DNA of 64,000 bases from Phoronis australis (taxonomy: Eukaryota > Phoronida > Phoronidae): contig NMRA01000717.1 of NCBI GenBank assembly GCA_002633005.1, positions 120,075 to 184,074 of the forward strand. The letters are read 5' to 3'. This document shows, piece after piece, positions 63,421 to 64,000 of this stretch. The position numbers and the translations under genes were made by a program. The notes below the pieces were generated by a model, which was not told the DNA's origin, did not search any database, and was given only the letters and a program-made list of their open reading frames with translations. How positions within the stretch are numbered: the stretch's first letter is position 1; every line of letters begins with the position of its first letter.

Positions 63421-63690
63421 GATGACTCTGTGGTCTAGTGGTTAGAACACTGGTCGGAAAATCTTAACGTCTTCAAGAGAAAGGAAATAGTGTCATTACG
63501 TGACATGAGAATATCATGTTCAGACCTTGCTACACCAAGACGAGGCTAGTCGATGTGCTTTTGTCTCTTAGGATGTCAAAGGACATCTGGCCCTAGCCCA
63601 GCAGCAAGTCGAACCTACTAGTAATCACAACGACATTATCGAGGGAATTGAACGTGTAAATCTTTGTAATAAAGTTGTGCTTCTGTAACA
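63421..63690 (+). mobile_element. tRNA-derived SINE candidate
   Basis: Has a perfect A box (tggtctagtgg, 63430-63440) within a tRNA-Glu-like head (ggtctagtggttag) and a near B box (gttcagacc, 63518-63526). No tRNA fold can be completed. The body continues to about 63690, ending near aataaagttgtgcttctgtaac. Confidence 0.45.
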
Positions 63691-63799
63691 ATTCCCACCA
63701 GCTTAGGTTTATTGCATTGGAACCACTGAGGTATGGTTATGTGCTAGTACTGCCCACAGCTAATGTGTCCAGTAGGCTACCTTCTACACACACTTCTTG

Positions 63800-64000
63800 A
63801 TAACCTGATCCATGGTCTCAGGGCCCTCTGTATATCACCTGATCCAAGGTCTCAGGCCCCTCAGTATCTCACCTGATCCAAGGCCTCGGGGCTCTCTGTA
63901 TATCACCTGATCCAAGGTCTCAGGCCCGTTTGTACCTCACCTGATCCAAGGTCTCAGGCCCCTCTGTATATCACCTGATCCAAGGTCTTAGGCCCCTCTG
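63800..64000 (+). repeat. ~33-bp minisatellite running off the window
   Basis: At least five units of cacctgatccaaggtctcag plus gcccctctgtatat, with the last unit cut by the window end. Confidence 0.9.

Noticed and set aside
63421-63500. Functional tRNA gene
   Set aside because: The A box is good, but no acceptor stem or anticodon arm can be completed and the B box is displaced.

Overview
The window comes from an invertebrate animal genome, most likely a deuterostome such as amphioxus. The evidence is multi-exon genes with GT-AG introns, a multi-kringle gene, one PRRC2 (BAT2-like) gene where vertebrates have three, many short DNA transposons, and an assembly in which diverged alleles were joined end to end. 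The species itself is inferred, not shown.

Layout. 1-7423 (+): 3' end of a multi-kringle gene, with one partial kringle, a small linker exon, one complete kringle exon and a probable last exon. 7424-10886: intergenic, holding a hairpin-headed repeat, a small MITE and an array of about 146-bp units, each with a CTCF-like core. 10887-18741 (-): QTRT2, the accessory subunit of queuine tRNA-ribosyltransferase. All nine coding exons can be assembled into 396 codons, although several exons appear twice because of assembly joins. A 5' non-coding exon may lie near 20.7-20.8 kb. 20.8-20.9 kb: probable shared head-to-head promoter. 20905-55248 (+): PRRC2, with 32 coding exons (about 2,670 residues) and a 3' UTR of about 2.4 kb. 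56014-56632 (+): last exon of an NHL-repeat (TRIM-NHL-like) protein. 57-64 kb: repeats, including a doubled 1.3-kb segment, a 76-bp perfect foldback, a THAP remnant, a hAT-like element, a tRNA-derived SINE candidate and a minisatellite at the window edge.

Function. QTRT2 pairs with QTRT1 to put queuine at the tRNA wobble position. PRRC2 proteins bind RNA and act in translation initiation and stress granules. The two head-to-head genes therefore both act in translation, and shared regulation is possible but not shown.

Main cautions. Single N bases at 12370, 15975, 31177, 40976 and 60643 mark places where the same sequence lies on both sides with small differences. These look like two alleles laid in tandem, so duplicated exons there should not be read as real gene structure. 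Introns and intergenic DNA carry several transposon families whose terminal inverted repeats and target-site duplications can be read directly.
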